Of a stretch of DNA of 64,000 nt, positions 45,543-54,444 are shown in pieces; position 1 is the first letter of the stretch, and every line of letters starts with the position of its first letter. The translations under genes and the position numbers were made by a program. The notes below the pieces were generated by a model. The model saw only the letters and a program-made list of their open reading frames with translations. It was not told where the DNA came from and ran no database searches. Origin of the DNA: Paraburkholderia sp. DHOC27 (GTDB lineage: Bacteria > Pseudomonadota > Gammaproteobacteria > Burkholderiales > Burkholderiaceae); assembly GCF_003429005.1 (NCBI RefSeq), contig NZ_QVQV01000008.1, forward strand, positions 1 through 64,000, in the 5' to 3' direction.

Positions 45543-46490
45543 ATGCACAGAGTCGGACTTGTCGTTTACCCAGATTTTCAGTCGCTCGCGCTCGCGGTCG
45601 CGAGCGTGTTCGAGTACGCCAATCTGCTGCACAGCGAACAGGCCTACGAGTTCCGCATCGTGTCGGAACGCGGCGGCCCGGTGTCGTCGTCGCAGGGCTT
45701 TTCGGTGCACAGCGAAGCGCTCGGCGATGGCAGCTACGACACGCTCATCGTTGCGGGTGACAACGAATGCCGTCTGCCTTCAGCGACGCTGCTCGACTAC
45801 GTTCGTGATGCAGCGCTCCACTCGCGCCGCATTGCGTCGATCTGCACGGGTGCCTTCGTGCTGGCGGCAGCGGGCCTGCTAGATGGCAAGCGGGCGACGA
45901 CCCACTGGTATCACGCGCGCGAGTTCAAGAAGCGGCACCCCAGCGTACAGCTCGAAGAGGACCGCATCTTTGTGGTCGATGGTCAAATCTGGACTTCCGC
46001 CGGCATGAGTGCGGGCGTCGATCTTGCCCTCGCCATCGTGGAAAGCGACCTCGGTCTGGAAGCGGCGCGTATGGTTGCCCGCAAGCTCGTGCTTTATCAG
46101 CGGCGCGGCGGCGGACAGTCGCAATTCTCCACCTTGCTGGAACTCGACGCGCGGTCCGACCGGGTGCAGATGGCGCTGGCCTACGCGAGTGAAAACCTCG
46201 CCGGCGATCTCACGGTTGAACGGCTCGCCGAAGCGGCGCGTCTGAGTCCACGGCAATTCAGCCGCGTGTTTCGTGAGGAAACCGGGCACTCCCCCGCGAA
46301 GGCAGTGGAGCGGCTTCGCGTGGAAGCCGCTCGCCTGATGATGGAGACGAGCCGCCATCCGATCGAAGTCATTGCAAGAGAGACGGGCTTTGGCGACCGG
46401 GAACGCATGCGTCAGGCTTTTTTGCGGGCCTTTGGTCAAACGCCGCAAACCATACAGCGGGCGTCGGGCGTGGCGCAACTCGCGCTGTAA
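45543..46490 (+). CDS. GlxA-family regulator (DJ-1/PfpI plus AraC HTH)
   Basis: A 315-aa regulator with an N-terminal class-I-glutamine-amidotransferase-like DJ-1/PfpI domain (nucleophile-elbow Cys in SICTGAFVLAAAGLL) and a C-terminal AraC double HTH (VERLAEAARLSPRQFSRVFR and IEVIARETGFGDRERMRQAFLR). It probably senses a small metabolite or stress and controls the divergent SDR. The ATG at 45543 fits the domain start; the upstream frame is unsupported. Confidence 0.92.
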   Translation: MHRVGLVVYPDFQSLALAVASVFEYANLLHSEQAYEFRIVSERGGPVSSSQGFSVHSEALGDGSYDTLIVAGDNECRLPSATLLDYVRDAALHSRRIASICTGAFVLAAAGLLDGKRATTHWYHAREFKKRHPSVQLEEDRIFVVDGQIWTSAGMSAGVDLALAIVESDLGLEAARMVARKLVLYQRRGGGQSQFSTLLELDARSDRVQMALAYASENLAGDLTVERLAEAARLSPRQFSRVFREETGHSPAKAVERLRVEAARLMMETSRHPIEVIARETGFGDRERMRQAFLRAFGQTPQTIQRASGVAQLAL

Positions 46491-46493
46491 TGC

Positions 46494-46563
46494 TTTGGGC
46501 CGGCTTGAGCCGATTTGGGCCGGATTGGGCCGGATTGGGCCGATTTGTGCCGCTTTGGCTCGG
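46494..46563 (+). repeat. Degenerate 10-bp tandem repeat (7 units)
   Basis: Seven near-identical decamers with consensus (T/A)TTGGGCCG(G/A) run without interruption from 46494 to 46563, just past the GlxA stop. Units three to five differ at only one or two positions. It is not coding in any convincing frame. Function unknown; the 10-bp period puts every unit on one face of the helix. Confidence 0.75.
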
Positions 46564-46625
46564 CCGATTTGGCTCGTTTTGGACCAGCGGGATGCGATGC
46601 ACCCTGCTGACCCGTCCAGCGTGTG

Positions 46626-47021
46626 TTACTGCTCGCCGGGCGCCCATTCCGGGCTGTATCCGCCGAGCGCCGGGTGATACATCTCATCACCGGAATGTTG
46701 GGTGAATTCGACGTTGAGGCGGTCTTCACGCAAGCCGAGAATCTCGATGCAATGCGCGCAGAGGGACTTTGCGACCTCCATGCGAAGCTCGGGCGGCCGG
46801 CCCTTTCTGATGTCCAGCATCATGACGGCAACCGGAGTAGGCTCGGTGCCCGCTTCGGCGATGCGCCACACGCCGCCCTCCCCCAGTTCGCGTATGGCCA
46901 CGCTGATGCGTCGGATGTCCACCGACATCATCTGGGCATAGGTTTCACTCATCCGCGCGGCAAGCAGGCGCTTTTTTTCCACCGGATAATGGTCGTTCAG
47001 GTCCAGTTGCAGATAAGGCAT
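46626..47021 (-). CDS. Tautomerase-superfamily protein
   Basis: A 131-aa protein starting MPYLQLDLN, so the N-terminal proline needed for tautomerase catalysis is available after Met removal. The rest has the beta-alpha-beta pattern doubled (4-oxalocrotonate tautomerase-like, with VEKKRLLAARMSETYAQMM and the second repeat EVAKSLCAHCIEILGLREDRLNVEF). The ATG at 47021 is chosen for the Pro; AGGAG is 11 nt upstream. Related enzymes process catechol intermediates or detoxify. Confidence 0.78.
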   Translation of the reverse strand: MPYLQLDLNDHYPVEKKRLLAARMSETYAQMMSVDIRRISVAIRELGEGGVWRIAEAGTEPTPVAVMMLDIRKGRPPELRMEVAKSLCAHCIEILGLREDRLNVEFTQHSGDEMYHPALGGYSPEWAPGEQ

Positions 47022-47195
47022 GATGTTCAAAACTCCTGGAAGGTAGGTCGCACATGTGTGGCACGGGCGTGCGCAGCGGCGCCGATATCTGATTCTGGCA
47101 CCCGATGCATCCTGTCCTCAACGACGGATTCGCAAGGATTCAGGACATAAGGGATGGCGGCGCCAGCACTCGCGAGCTGCGCTCGTGACGCCGCC

Positions 47196-49775
47196 CTAAG
47201 CAAAGATCACACTGACCCGAAGAACCTCCGCGTCAACCATGTCGATCTGCTCGACCTGCCCGGCACTGCACAAGTCGTTCTGTGCGGATCGCAAAAGCGC
47301 CACGCGTTGCGAGGAGTCGCTGACGGTCAAACGGGCGACAGGTGCCTTCATCGACAGCTTTGCTTCCGATTTGACCCGGCGTATTTCGCGCAGAACATCG
47401 GAGACGACGTCGACCGTAGCATCGGTCGCCTCCGGCCCGGCGAGCCGTTCGAGCGCGTCGACGTCCGGCCACGGCGCGCGATGAACCGACGTCTCATTCC
47501 ACCATGACCAGCATTCCTCCGCTGCGAAAGGCAGAAAAGGGGCGAACAGCCGCTGGAGCACCGACAGGGATTCGCCGAGTGCCCGATGCGCAGACGCCGC
47601 GCCGCTTCCCGTGCCATGTGCACGGCCCTTCACCAGTTCGACGTAGTCGTCGCAATACCACCAGAAAAACGCCTCCGTTTGCTCCATCGCCTTGCTGTAG
47701 TCGAGCGAGTCGAGCGCGGCGGTGGCCAGGTCCGCGATCTTCGCAAGACGGCCGATCATCGCGCGATCTAGCGGCTCGGTGAGCCTGTCGTCAGGCGCGC
47801 GGGGAAAACCGAGTGCGAACTTCGACACATTCAAAAGCTTCAACGCCAGCCGCCGGCCGTTCTTCATCTGCTTTTCGTCGAACACCGCGTCCATTCCCGG
47901 ACGGCCCAGGGCTGCCCAGTAGCGAACGCCGTCTGAGCCGTAGGTGTCGAGGAGCGCGATGGGCGTCACCACGTTGCCCTTCGACTTCGACATTTTCTTC
48001 CGGTCAGGATCGAGGATCCAGCCTGACAGCATCGCGCGCTGCCACGGCAACTGCTTCGTTTCCAGATGCGATCTGACGACGCTCGAAAAGAGCCAGGTCC
48101 GGATGATGTCGTGTCCCTGCGGACGCAGATCCATAGGAAACACCCTGTCGAAACAACCGTCCGCCTCTTCCCAACCCGCAGCGATCTGAGGCGTCAGGGA
48201 ACTCGTCGCCCACGTGTCCATGATGTCCGCGTCGGCGATGAAACCTTCAGGCTGTCCTCGTTGAGACGCAGTGAATCCCGGCGGGATATCCGACTGCGGG
48301 TCGATCGGCAAAGTCGCCTCATCCGGGCAAATGGGTGAGTCGAAGTCCGGCTGACCTTGCTGATCGAGCGGATACCACAGCGGAATCGGCACGCCGAAAA
48401 CCCGTTGACGGCTGATTAGCCAGTCTCCGTTCAGACCACTCACCCAATTCGCGTAGCGGCTCCCCATGAAGCCCGGATACCAGCGAAGCGCTTCGCCTGC
48501 GCGCAGCAGTTCATCACGCAACGCCGCGTCACGCCCGCCATTACGCAGATACCATTGACGCGTTGCGATAATCTCAAGCGGACGGTCGCCTTTTTCGAAA
48601 AACTTGACGGCGTGCGTGAGCGGGCGCGGCACACCGATCAGATCGCCGCTCGATGTCAGCATCTCGACGATCCGGCGACGTGATTCCGCGACCGTACAGC
48701 CAGCGATTTGCGCGTACGATGCGCGCCCTTCCGGCAACTCGATCCAGTCCGGTGCAGCAGGCTCCATGCGGCCATCCTTGCCCACCACGGCGCGGGTCGG
48801 CAGATTCAATTCCCGCCACCAGATCACATCCGTCAGGTCTCCGAATGTACACACCATCGCGAGACCGGTTCCTTTGCCGGGGTCCGCGAGCGCGTGCGTC
48901 ATCACGGGCACTTCCATGCCGAACAACGGGCAGCGGACCCGTGTGCCGAGCAGGTGGCGAAAGCGCTCGTCGTCAGGATGCGCAACCAGCGCAACGCAGG
49001 ACGGCAGCAATTCGGGGCGGGTGGTGGACACCATCACACCGTTGCCGTGAGCGTCGATAAAACGAAGATCATGATAGGCCCCTGCGATGTCGCGATCTTC
49101 GAGTTCGGCCTGCGCGATTGCCGTCTGAAACGTCACGTCCCACAGACATGGCGCCTGCTGGCTATAGAGTTCGCTGCGTTGCAGATTTCGCAGCAGCGCA
49201 CGCTGACTGGCGCGTTGCGCACGTTCGTCGATCGTCGCATAGGCGAGGCTCCAGTCGACGGAAATGCCGAGGCGAATGAATAGATCGCGGAACGCAACCT
49301 CGTCGATCGCCGTCAACTGGTGACATAGTTCGAGGAAATTGCGCCGGCTAATCCGCGCAAACGATGATCGCTGCGACGGCGGAGCATCAGGCGGCGAAAA
49401 ATGTTGATCGTAAGCGGCGGCCGGATCACAAACGACGCCGTAGTAGTTCTCCACGCGGCGTTCCGTTGGCAGGCCGTTGTCGTCCCAACCCATTGGATAA
49501 AACACCGTCTTGCCTCTCATGCGCTGGAAGCGCGCGATGATGTCGGTATGTGTATAGCTGAGCACGTGGCCGACGTGCAGGGAGCCTGAAACAGTCGGCG
49601 GAGGCGTGTCGATAGAAAAGATGGCGTCGCGCCCGGCATCGCGCGCGAACGCGTACGTGCGTTGAGTCTCCCACTGCTGGGTCCAGCGCGCTTCGAGTCC
49701 TTCGAGTTTCGGCTTTTCCGGAACACGGTTCGCCACCGTACGTGGCGCGTCTGATGAAAATGGATGGCTCTTCAT
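47196..49775 (-). CDS. valS: Second valyl-tRNA synthetase, actinobacterial type
   Basis: An 859-aa class I synthetase that charges tRNA-Val. The HIGH motif is HVGH (67-70) after TPPPTVSGSL, and KMSKS is at about 594-598; an editing (CP1) domain fills the interval. The text around HIGH (SYTHTDIIARFQRMRGKTVF, then MGWDDNGLPTERR) matches actinobacterial ValS closely. Beta-proteobacterial ValS is longer (~950 aa) with a C-terminal coiled coil that is absent here. It is therefore an extra, probably transferred copy. No ribosome-binding site precedes the ATG; a long leader lies upstream. Confidence 0.88.
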   Translation of the reverse strand: MKSHPFSSDAPRTVANRVPEKPKLEGLEARWTQQWETQRTYAFARDAGRDAIFSIDTPPPTVSGSLHVGHVLSYTHTDIIARFQRMRGKTVFYPMGWDDNGLPTERRVENYYGVVCDPAAAYDQHFSPPDAPPSQRSSFARISRRNFLELCHQLTAIDEVAFRDLFIRLGISVDWSLAYATIDERAQRASQRALLRNLQRSELYSQQAPCLWDVTFQTAIAQAELEDRDIAGAYHDLRFIDAHGNGVMVSTTRPELLPSCVALVAHPDDERFRHLLGTRVRCPLFGMEVPVMTHALADPGKGTGLAMVCTFGDLTDVIWWRELNLPTRAVVGKDGRMEPAAPDWIELPEGRASYAQIAGCTVAESRRRIVEMLTSSGDLIGVPRPLTHAVKFFEKGDRPLEIIATRQWYLRNGGRDAALRDELLRAGEALRWYPGFMGSRYANWVSGLNGDWLISRQRVFGVPIPLWYPLDQQGQPDFDSPICPDEATLPIDPQSDIPPGFTASQRGQPEGFIADADIMDTWATSSLTPQIAAGWEEADGCFDRVFPMDLRPQGHDIIRTWLFSSVVRSHLETKQLPWQRAMLSGWILDPDRKKMSKSKGNVVTPIALLDTYGSDGVRYWAALGRPGMDAVFDEKQMKNGRRLALKLLNVSKFALGFPRAPDDRLTEPLDRAMIGRLAKIADLATAALDSLDYSKAMEQTEAFFWWYCDDYVELVKGRAHGTGSGAASAHRALGESLSVLQRLFAPFLPFAAEECWSWWNETSVHRAPWPDVDALERLAGPEATDATVDVVSDVLREIRRVKSEAKLSMKAPVARLTVSDSSQRVALLRSAQNDLCSAGQVEQIDMVDAEVLRVSVIFA

Positions 49776-50164
49776 TCTGTTGTCGGCATAGATAGAGGAA
49801 TGGCGCGTCCACGTTTGCGCATGGCAACCCAGGCGAGCGCGGCGCTAGCCACGACGTTGATGACGGCGAAGCTCGCAAACGGGGCGAACGATTATTCAGA
49901 GAGGTCGCGCGGACCGCACGCCGGTAAGCTCCGTTGCCAGGCAAGGCTGGACTGACGGACGAAAACAGAGCGCGACGACGCAAGCGACGGCAATATCAGG
50001 CGACGGAGGGAAGAGCCAGCAACGAAGACCGGCGAAAAACAGAACTAAAGAACTTGCAGGGATGGCGGGGTCAAGCGGCGCGCGATGCCACAGGCGCATG
50101 AAGCGGGAGGTGCGGCGAAAATTGAAGTGGGAATGACGAGCCTTCAGTGACGCGGTTGCGCCAT

Positions 50165-50194
50165 TCAGCGCATCGTTACGTTTAACGGTGACAT
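50165..50194 (-). CDS. Nine-codon leader peptide ORF
   Basis: MSPLNVTMR followed by TGA, with a perfect AGGAGG exactly 5 nt before the ATG, the best ribosome-binding site in this part of the window. It is the first ORF of the transcript predicted from the promoter at 50254-50282. A second mini-ORF (ATG 50164, six residues) starts right at its stop (TGAATG). Its role could be leader-peptide attenuation; only one Val codon is present, so a simple valine-starvation mechanism is not evident. Confidence 0.5.
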   Translation of the reverse strand: MSPLNVTMR

Positions 50195-50253
50195 AGCATC
50201 CTCCTAAGGTTGGTGGAGAAAACGGCTGTTCGAGCTTGTGGCCCGGTCATATT

Positions 50254-50282
50254 TTTATAACCGATTCCCATGATTCCCGCAA
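50254..50282 (-). promoter_or_regulatory. Promoter of the ValS-like leader transcript
   Basis: On the minus strand -35 TTGCGG (50277-50282), a 17-nt spacer and -10 TATAAA (50254-50259). It is about 470 nt upstream of the ValS-like start and 52 bp past the carbonic anhydrase stop. Confidence 0.6.
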
Positions 50283-50334
50283 CACCCCTTTATACCCGGC
50301 GTGCGGCCACGAAAATCGAACAGCCTGCCAGCGT

Positions 50335-50919
50335 TCAAGCAGGAAGATCGCGCACCACCTCGATCAGCTCGCCTTTGTTCATCTCGTAGAAGAATCCATA
50401 AAGCTGCACTCTGCTGGGCACGGCCGCGGTCTCCCGCAGCAGTTTGATGTCATGCCTGAGCGAGTCTTCGAAGTTCATGATCGCAAGACTGTCATGATCG
50501 AACATCGCTGAGATATCAGCATGATGGCAGTCGCGATACCTGTCGATAAGCTGATCGGGCCGGAAGCCCGTCGCGCCGCAGAACGAGTGATGCACGACCA
50601 CGACTTTCTGGACATTGAAGAGGTAGTCCATCGTCGCAATGGATTGCAGTGCCGACGCCGCACGCCCACCCGCGCAGTACACCGTAAACAGGGTACGTGT
50701 GTGGCCAATCTTGTTCCCGTGCTCGTCGAGGACATTCTGACCGGGATAGACCTCGTCCCCGAAATGCTCGGATACGATCTGCGGAACTTCGGCCGCGCGT
50801 GGATCGAAGCAGCAAATCACCATCGTCTTCATAGGGATGGCCTGATTGAAGCCCTGGAAATTGTCCTGATCGAACCAGGGTTGGGTGCGGAATTCGTATT
50901 CGCTGTACTTTGCTGTCAT
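50335..50919 (-). CDS. Beta-carbonic anhydrase family protein
   Basis: A 194-aa protein with the beta-carbonic anhydrase zinc site: CxDxR (C37-F-D39-P-R41 in ICCFDPR) and HxxC (H111-C114 in HHSFCG). The interval FGDEVYPGQNVLDEHGNK is an insertion, and the usual RNAGG reads YCAGG, so this is a divergent subfamily. The start at 50919 is preferred because GGAG then sits 7 nt upstream; an ATG at 50925 is almost on the GGAG. It follows a cyanamide-hydratase-like HD gene by 72 bp. Confidence 0.85.
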   Translation of the reverse strand: MTAKYSEYEFRTQPWFDQDNFQGFNQAIPMKTMVICCFDPRAAEVPQIVSEHFGDEVYPGQNVLDEHGNKIGHTRTLFTVYCAGGRAASALQSIATMDYLFNVQKVVVVHHSFCGATGFRPDQLIDRYRDCHHADISAMFDHDSLAIMNFEDSLRHDIKLLRETAAVPSRVQLYGFFYEMNKGELIEVVRDLPA

Positions 50920-50991
50920 TTTCATGCTCCAAGGCGTGGTTTCTGACCCACGAGGTTCACATCGCGGCGGTGCTATGGCCGCCGACCCACG

Positions 50992-51633
50992 CTAGCTTTG
51001 AAAGGGTGCATGGTCGATCAGGTCGCAGACATTCGCACATTCGAATCCATGAACATGGCGCCGTGCGACATCGGCCACGCCCGTCCCCACAGCGGTATGG
51101 GGTTTCTTTCTGGCGACTTCGGCGAGCGCCTGCTGGAACGCCAGCTTGAACCCCTCTCGCGGATAAATTTGCAGTACGTCGTCGACAAACGATGGCGTAA
51201 TTTCGTCCAGAAACATGCCAAAGACGTCGACGTGCGCGCCCAGATAGATCAGGGCAATCTCTGACTGTTTGCGCTCTGCGATGCCACCGCTCGAATGGAG
51301 AGCGATGCTGTCCCAGACCAGAGCCGCTTTTTCCTCGGGATAGCGGTCCGCGAGCAGAATGCGGCTCGCCGCGTCTGCGCCATCCACCTCGAAGCGGTTG
51401 TCTGCACAGAATTCATCCGTCAAACCAAGGTCGTGATACAACGAGGCGAGATACACCACCTCGCGGTCGTATTTCAGACCGCGCCTGTTTCCCAGAAATT
51501 CGGCGAACCACCAGGTGCGATGAACGTGTGCCATCATCGCTTTCGAATGGGTACGCTCGACGAGCGAAACCGCTTTGCGTGTGTAAGTTGAATCGGGCGC
51601 AGTGAATGCCCCGATCGAGATGGGTTGGGTCAT
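50992..51633 (-). CDS. HD-domain protein, cyanamide hydratase-like
   Basis: A 213-aa HD hydrolase with metal ligands H36, H67-D68 and H113 in VHRTWWFAEF, SLYHDLGL and IALHSSGG; the pattern FAEFLG...YLASLYHDLGLT...FEVDGADAASRIL resembles the cyanamide hydratase (Ddi2-like) group, which adds water to cyanamide to give urea. Substrate specificity cannot be proven. It is divergent from an XRE gene (180-bp gap) and is followed by a carbonic anhydrase. Confidence 0.78.
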   Translation of the reverse strand: MTQPISIGAFTAPDSTYTRKAVSLVERTHSKAMMAHVHRTWWFAEFLGNRRGLKYDREVVYLASLYHDLGLTDEFCADNRFEVDGADAASRILLADRYPEEKAALVWDSIALHSSGGIAERKQSEIALIYLGAHVDVFGMFLDEITPSFVDDVLQIYPREGFKLAFQQALAEVARKKPHTAVGTGVADVARRHVHGFECANVCDLIDHAPFQS

Positions 51634-51813
51634 GACATGTCGATCCTGGCTTGCCCATGCGGGGCAGAAGAAGTGGAAGGCAGCTCGTGCAAGCGAACCG
51701 CCTCGATGCTATGAATTCTGTATCCTTGCGATACCTGATCCAATTACCCGCAGGGTAATCGCGCAAGCAACCACCCTTGTATAGGCTCGCGGAGCAACCT
51801 GGGAGTGTTCAGC

Positions 51814-52659
51814 ATGGTCGAAGCCAATCCGGCTGCGAGGAAGGCCCGGCTAGGCGCCGGCGAGCTACTGCGATACTGGCGCGATCTTCGCGGGCAAAGT
51901 CAACTCAAACTCTCGCTGATCAGCGGGGTTTCGCAACGGCACATCAGTTTCATCGAAAGCGGGCGAAACTCTCCGAGCCGGCAGATTCTGCTGGATCTGG
52001 CCGAGTCGCTGGACATTCCTCTGCGCGATCGGAATAGCCTGCTGCTGGCCGCCGGCTACGCGCCGGCTTATCCGGAAGGCACATGGGAAGGTGCCGAGAT
52101 GATGGGCGTGGCGACTGCGCTCAAACGGATGCTGCGTCAGGCGGAACCGTATCCGGCAGTGGTGATGGATCGTTACTGGAACGTGCTCATGACCAACGAC
52201 GCGCTGCCACGCCTGTTCAACTGCTTCACCGATACTTCACGCTGGTCAGGACAACAAAACATACTCCGCACCATTTTCGATCCGGCACTGCTGCGCCCTC
52301 ATATCGAGGACTGGAATCTGCTCGCAATCAGTCTGATCCATCGGGTTTATCGTGAGGCGGTGGGTCGTCACGTCGATCAGAAAACCAATGAACTGCTGGA
52401 AAGTCTGCTTGCATATCCGGGCGTCCCTTCCGAGTGGAAAACCCCGAAAGGTCTCGACATCCCGCTTGATTCGCCCGTGGTACCCCTTTCCCTGCTGAAG
52501 GATGGGAAAACGCTGCGCCTGTTCTCGATGGTCACCACCGTTGGTACGCCGCAGACAATTGCCGGGCAGGAGGTGAGGCTGGAGTGGATGATGCCTGTCG
52601 ACGAGGAAAGCGAAGCGCTACTCAAGGTGCTGCTGGAGCAGTCACGTAGCAGCACCTGA
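51814..52659 (+). CDS. XRE-family regulator with MmyB-like ligand domain
   Basis: A 281-aa regulator: N-terminal Xre HTH (SQLKLSLISGVSQRHISFIESGRN, about 28-52) and an MmyB-like ligand-binding half (DRYWNVLMTNDALPRLF). GGGAG lies 8 nt before the ATG at 51814. It is divergent from the HD/carbonic anhydrase pair and is the likely regulator. Its 3' end overlaps the convergent HutC-type gene by 18 nt. Confidence 0.9.
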   Translation: MVEANPAARKARLGAGELLRYWRDLRGQSQLKLSLISGVSQRHISFIESGRNSPSRQILLDLAESLDIPLRDRNSLLLAAGYAPAYPEGTWEGAEMMGVATALKRMLRQAEPYPAVVMDRYWNVLMTNDALPRLFNCFTDTSRWSGQQNILRTIFDPALLRPHIEDWNLLAISLIHRVYREAVGRHVDQKTNELLESLLAYPGVPSEWKTPKGLDIPLDSPVVPLSLLKDGKTLRLFSMVTTVGTPQTIAGQEVRLEWMMPVDEESEALLKVLLEQSRSST

Positions 52660-53382
52660 ACGCGGCGACACACTGCTCGGCGTGAAGCGCGCCACGAGGC
52701 GTTGCAGGTCCCCCGGGAACCACAGGCGCACGCTCGTGATCGGCGCACCCATTCGCCACGTTTGACGGTCTACTACGAGACACGCCAGTCCCGGCTCGAT
52801 GGCGAGCAGCGCTGCCACGTCATCCGGCGCGTTACGCGCCGTTATCTGATGTTCCGCCACGTGCCACGGAATATGGCGGAGCAGCCATCCACCTGGCGGC
52901 TCGAGCGCAAAATCGGCCTGCTGCGCATCCGGCACCTCGTCGAGCACGATCAGCCTGTCTTCGAACGCCACCGGTCGCGCGTCCGCATGGTGCAGACACG
53001 ACACCGCGAGCACGGTGGCGCCCGCTCCCAGCTTCATCGCCTCCCGGTCGTGTTTCGATGCGCGGCGTTGCCGCTTCGTCAGCAGTTCGTAACGATACGA
53101 CTGGCCGCGCGCGAGGATTTCCGCCTCGATATCCGGAATCGCCATCACCGCCGATTGCGCGATGGGCCGCGTCACGAAGCTGCCGGCACGGCGCCGGCGT
53201 TCGATCAATCCGGCCTCCGTCAGCGCGGATAACGCCTTGTTGACGGTCATGCGCGCGCATTCGTACTGGACCATCAATTCGTGCTCGAACGGAATGCGAT
53301 GGCCGGGCCGCCACTCCCCGGACAGGATGCGCCGCTCGATATCCACGCGAATACGCTGATGTAGCGATTCCTCGCTCTTCAT
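52642..53382 (-). CDS. HutC-family GntR regulator
   Basis: A 246-aa GntR/HutC regulator: winged helix FEHELMVQYECARMTVNKALSAL, then a UTRA ligand domain (LARGQSYRYELLTKRQRRASKHDREAM). GGAGC lies 8 nt before the ATG at 53382. It is divergent from an amino-acid ABC transporter operon with a dioxygenase, so it probably represses that operon, using imidazole- or amino-acid-like ligands; no histidine-degradation genes are adjacent. Confidence 0.9.
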   Translation of the reverse strand: MKSEESLHQRIRVDIERRILSGEWRPGHRIPFEHELMVQYECARMTVNKALSALTEAGLIERRRRAGSFVTRPIAQSAVMAIPDIEAEILARGQSYRYELLTKRQRRASKHDREAMKLGAGATVLAVSCLHHADARPVAFEDRLIVLDEVPDAQQADFALEPPGGWLLRHIPWHVAEHQITARNAPDDVAALLAIEPGLACLVVDRQTWRMGAPITSVRLWFPGDLQRLVARFTPSSVSPRSGAAT

Positions 53383-53565
53383 AATGGGTCGCTCCGCTAC
53401 AACTGCTTCCGTCCTGGGCGGCGTGGTTCGCACCGTCCACACGATCGTCATAATCGCACGATCGCCAATAATGTCTATACATAAGTACTACTCCCGATGG
53501 TTTCTGTGCGCCGCGCTTCCTATGCTTAAGAACGCGGTATTGAGAACATGCCGAAGGAGAACAAC

Positions 53566-54429
53566 ATGCACACGGATTCGCGCAAGCGCAGGGCCTCGCT
53601 GCTTTTCGCCTTCGTCGCCGTCGCGGCGCTCGGCTGCGTCTCGATGCCATCCAGCGCGCAGACTTACGGAAGCTGCGCCATCACCGGCAAGAAAGGTTCG
53701 ATGCCGCTCAAGCCGGCCATTCCAGGCCAGTTGACGGTCGAGGTGTCGCTACCCGCGCCCGGCTGGTGGAACGGCGATACACCGGAATCCATGAAGGACG
53801 GCTACGAGTACTGCATGGCCGCGAATATCGCGTGGCGTGCGGGGCTCGATAAGGTCGCGGTGCGCAACGTGTCGTGGGACGCGCTGATCGCAGGTCAGAC
53901 CAAGGACTATGACCTTGCGCTGTCCGAAGCGTCGATCACGCCAGAGCGCGCGAAGGTGGTGGATTTCTCGACGCCCTACTTCGATTCGGACATCGGCGCG
54001 CTGGTCAAATCGTCGAACCAGGTCACTGCCAGCAATATTCGCACGATGCGTATCGGCGTCCACCAGGGCACGACCGGCGCCGATTTCGCCAGCAACGTGC
54101 TGAAGCCGTCGCAACCCGTCAAGGTGTTCCCCGATACGTCGGGCATGTTCACCGCGCTCGCCGCCAACCAGATCGACGTCGTGCTGACCGACACCGCGTA
54201 CTCGCTCGGCCAGGCCGCCAATTCGCACGGCACGATGAAAGTGGTCGGCCAGTACACGACGGGCGAGAAATACGGCGCGATCTATCCGAAAGGCTCGGCC
54301 AACGCCGCGGACCTGAACCACATCATCAAGGCGATGGCCGATGACGGCACACTGAAGATGCTGACGCAGAAGTACCTGGCGGCGGCGTGGGGCCAGGATC
54401 CGACCCAAATCCCCTACTTCAAGCCATAA
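53566..54429 (+). CDS. Amino acid ABC transporter binding protein
   Basis: A 287-aa periplasmic binding protein of family 3 (polar amino acids): signal peptide (LLFAFVAVAALGCVSMPSSAQ) and domain patterns AKVVDFSTPYFDSDIGALVKSS and GVHQGTTGADF. The ATG at 53566 is 6 nt after AAGGAG; an ATG at 53548 lies on that site and is rejected. First gene of an operon of four with 15- to 24-bp gaps. Confidence 0.9.
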   Translation: MHTDSRKRRASLLFAFVAVAALGCVSMPSSAQTYGSCAITGKKGSMPLKPAIPGQLTVEVSLPAPGWWNGDTPESMKDGYEYCMAANIAWRAGLDKVAVRNVSWDALIAGQTKDYDLALSEASITPERAKVVDFSTPYFDSDIGALVKSSNQVTASNIRTMRIGVHQGTTGADFASNVLKPSQPVKVFPDTSGMFTALAANQIDVVLTDTAYSLGQAANSHGTMKVVGQYTTGEKYGAIYPKGSANAADLNHIIKAMADDGTLKMLTQKYLAAAWGQDPTQIPYFKP

Positions 54430-54444
54430 GGCGGCGCCGCTCGC

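Larger units (their letters stand above)
49776..50334. other. Long leader of the ValS-like gene
   Basis: This 559-bp gap holds a strong minus-strand promoter (50254-50282), a tiny ORF with a perfect AGGAGG (50165-50194) and about 390 nt of further leader before the ValS-like start. A 67-codon frame at 49896-50099 (minus) exists but has no ribosome-binding site and low protein likeness. The length suggests attenuation or a structured RNA. Confidence 0.5.

Noticed and set aside
49896..50099. 67-codon minus-strand frame in the ValS leader
   Set aside because: No ribosome-binding site and no recognised family; kept only as part of the leader description.
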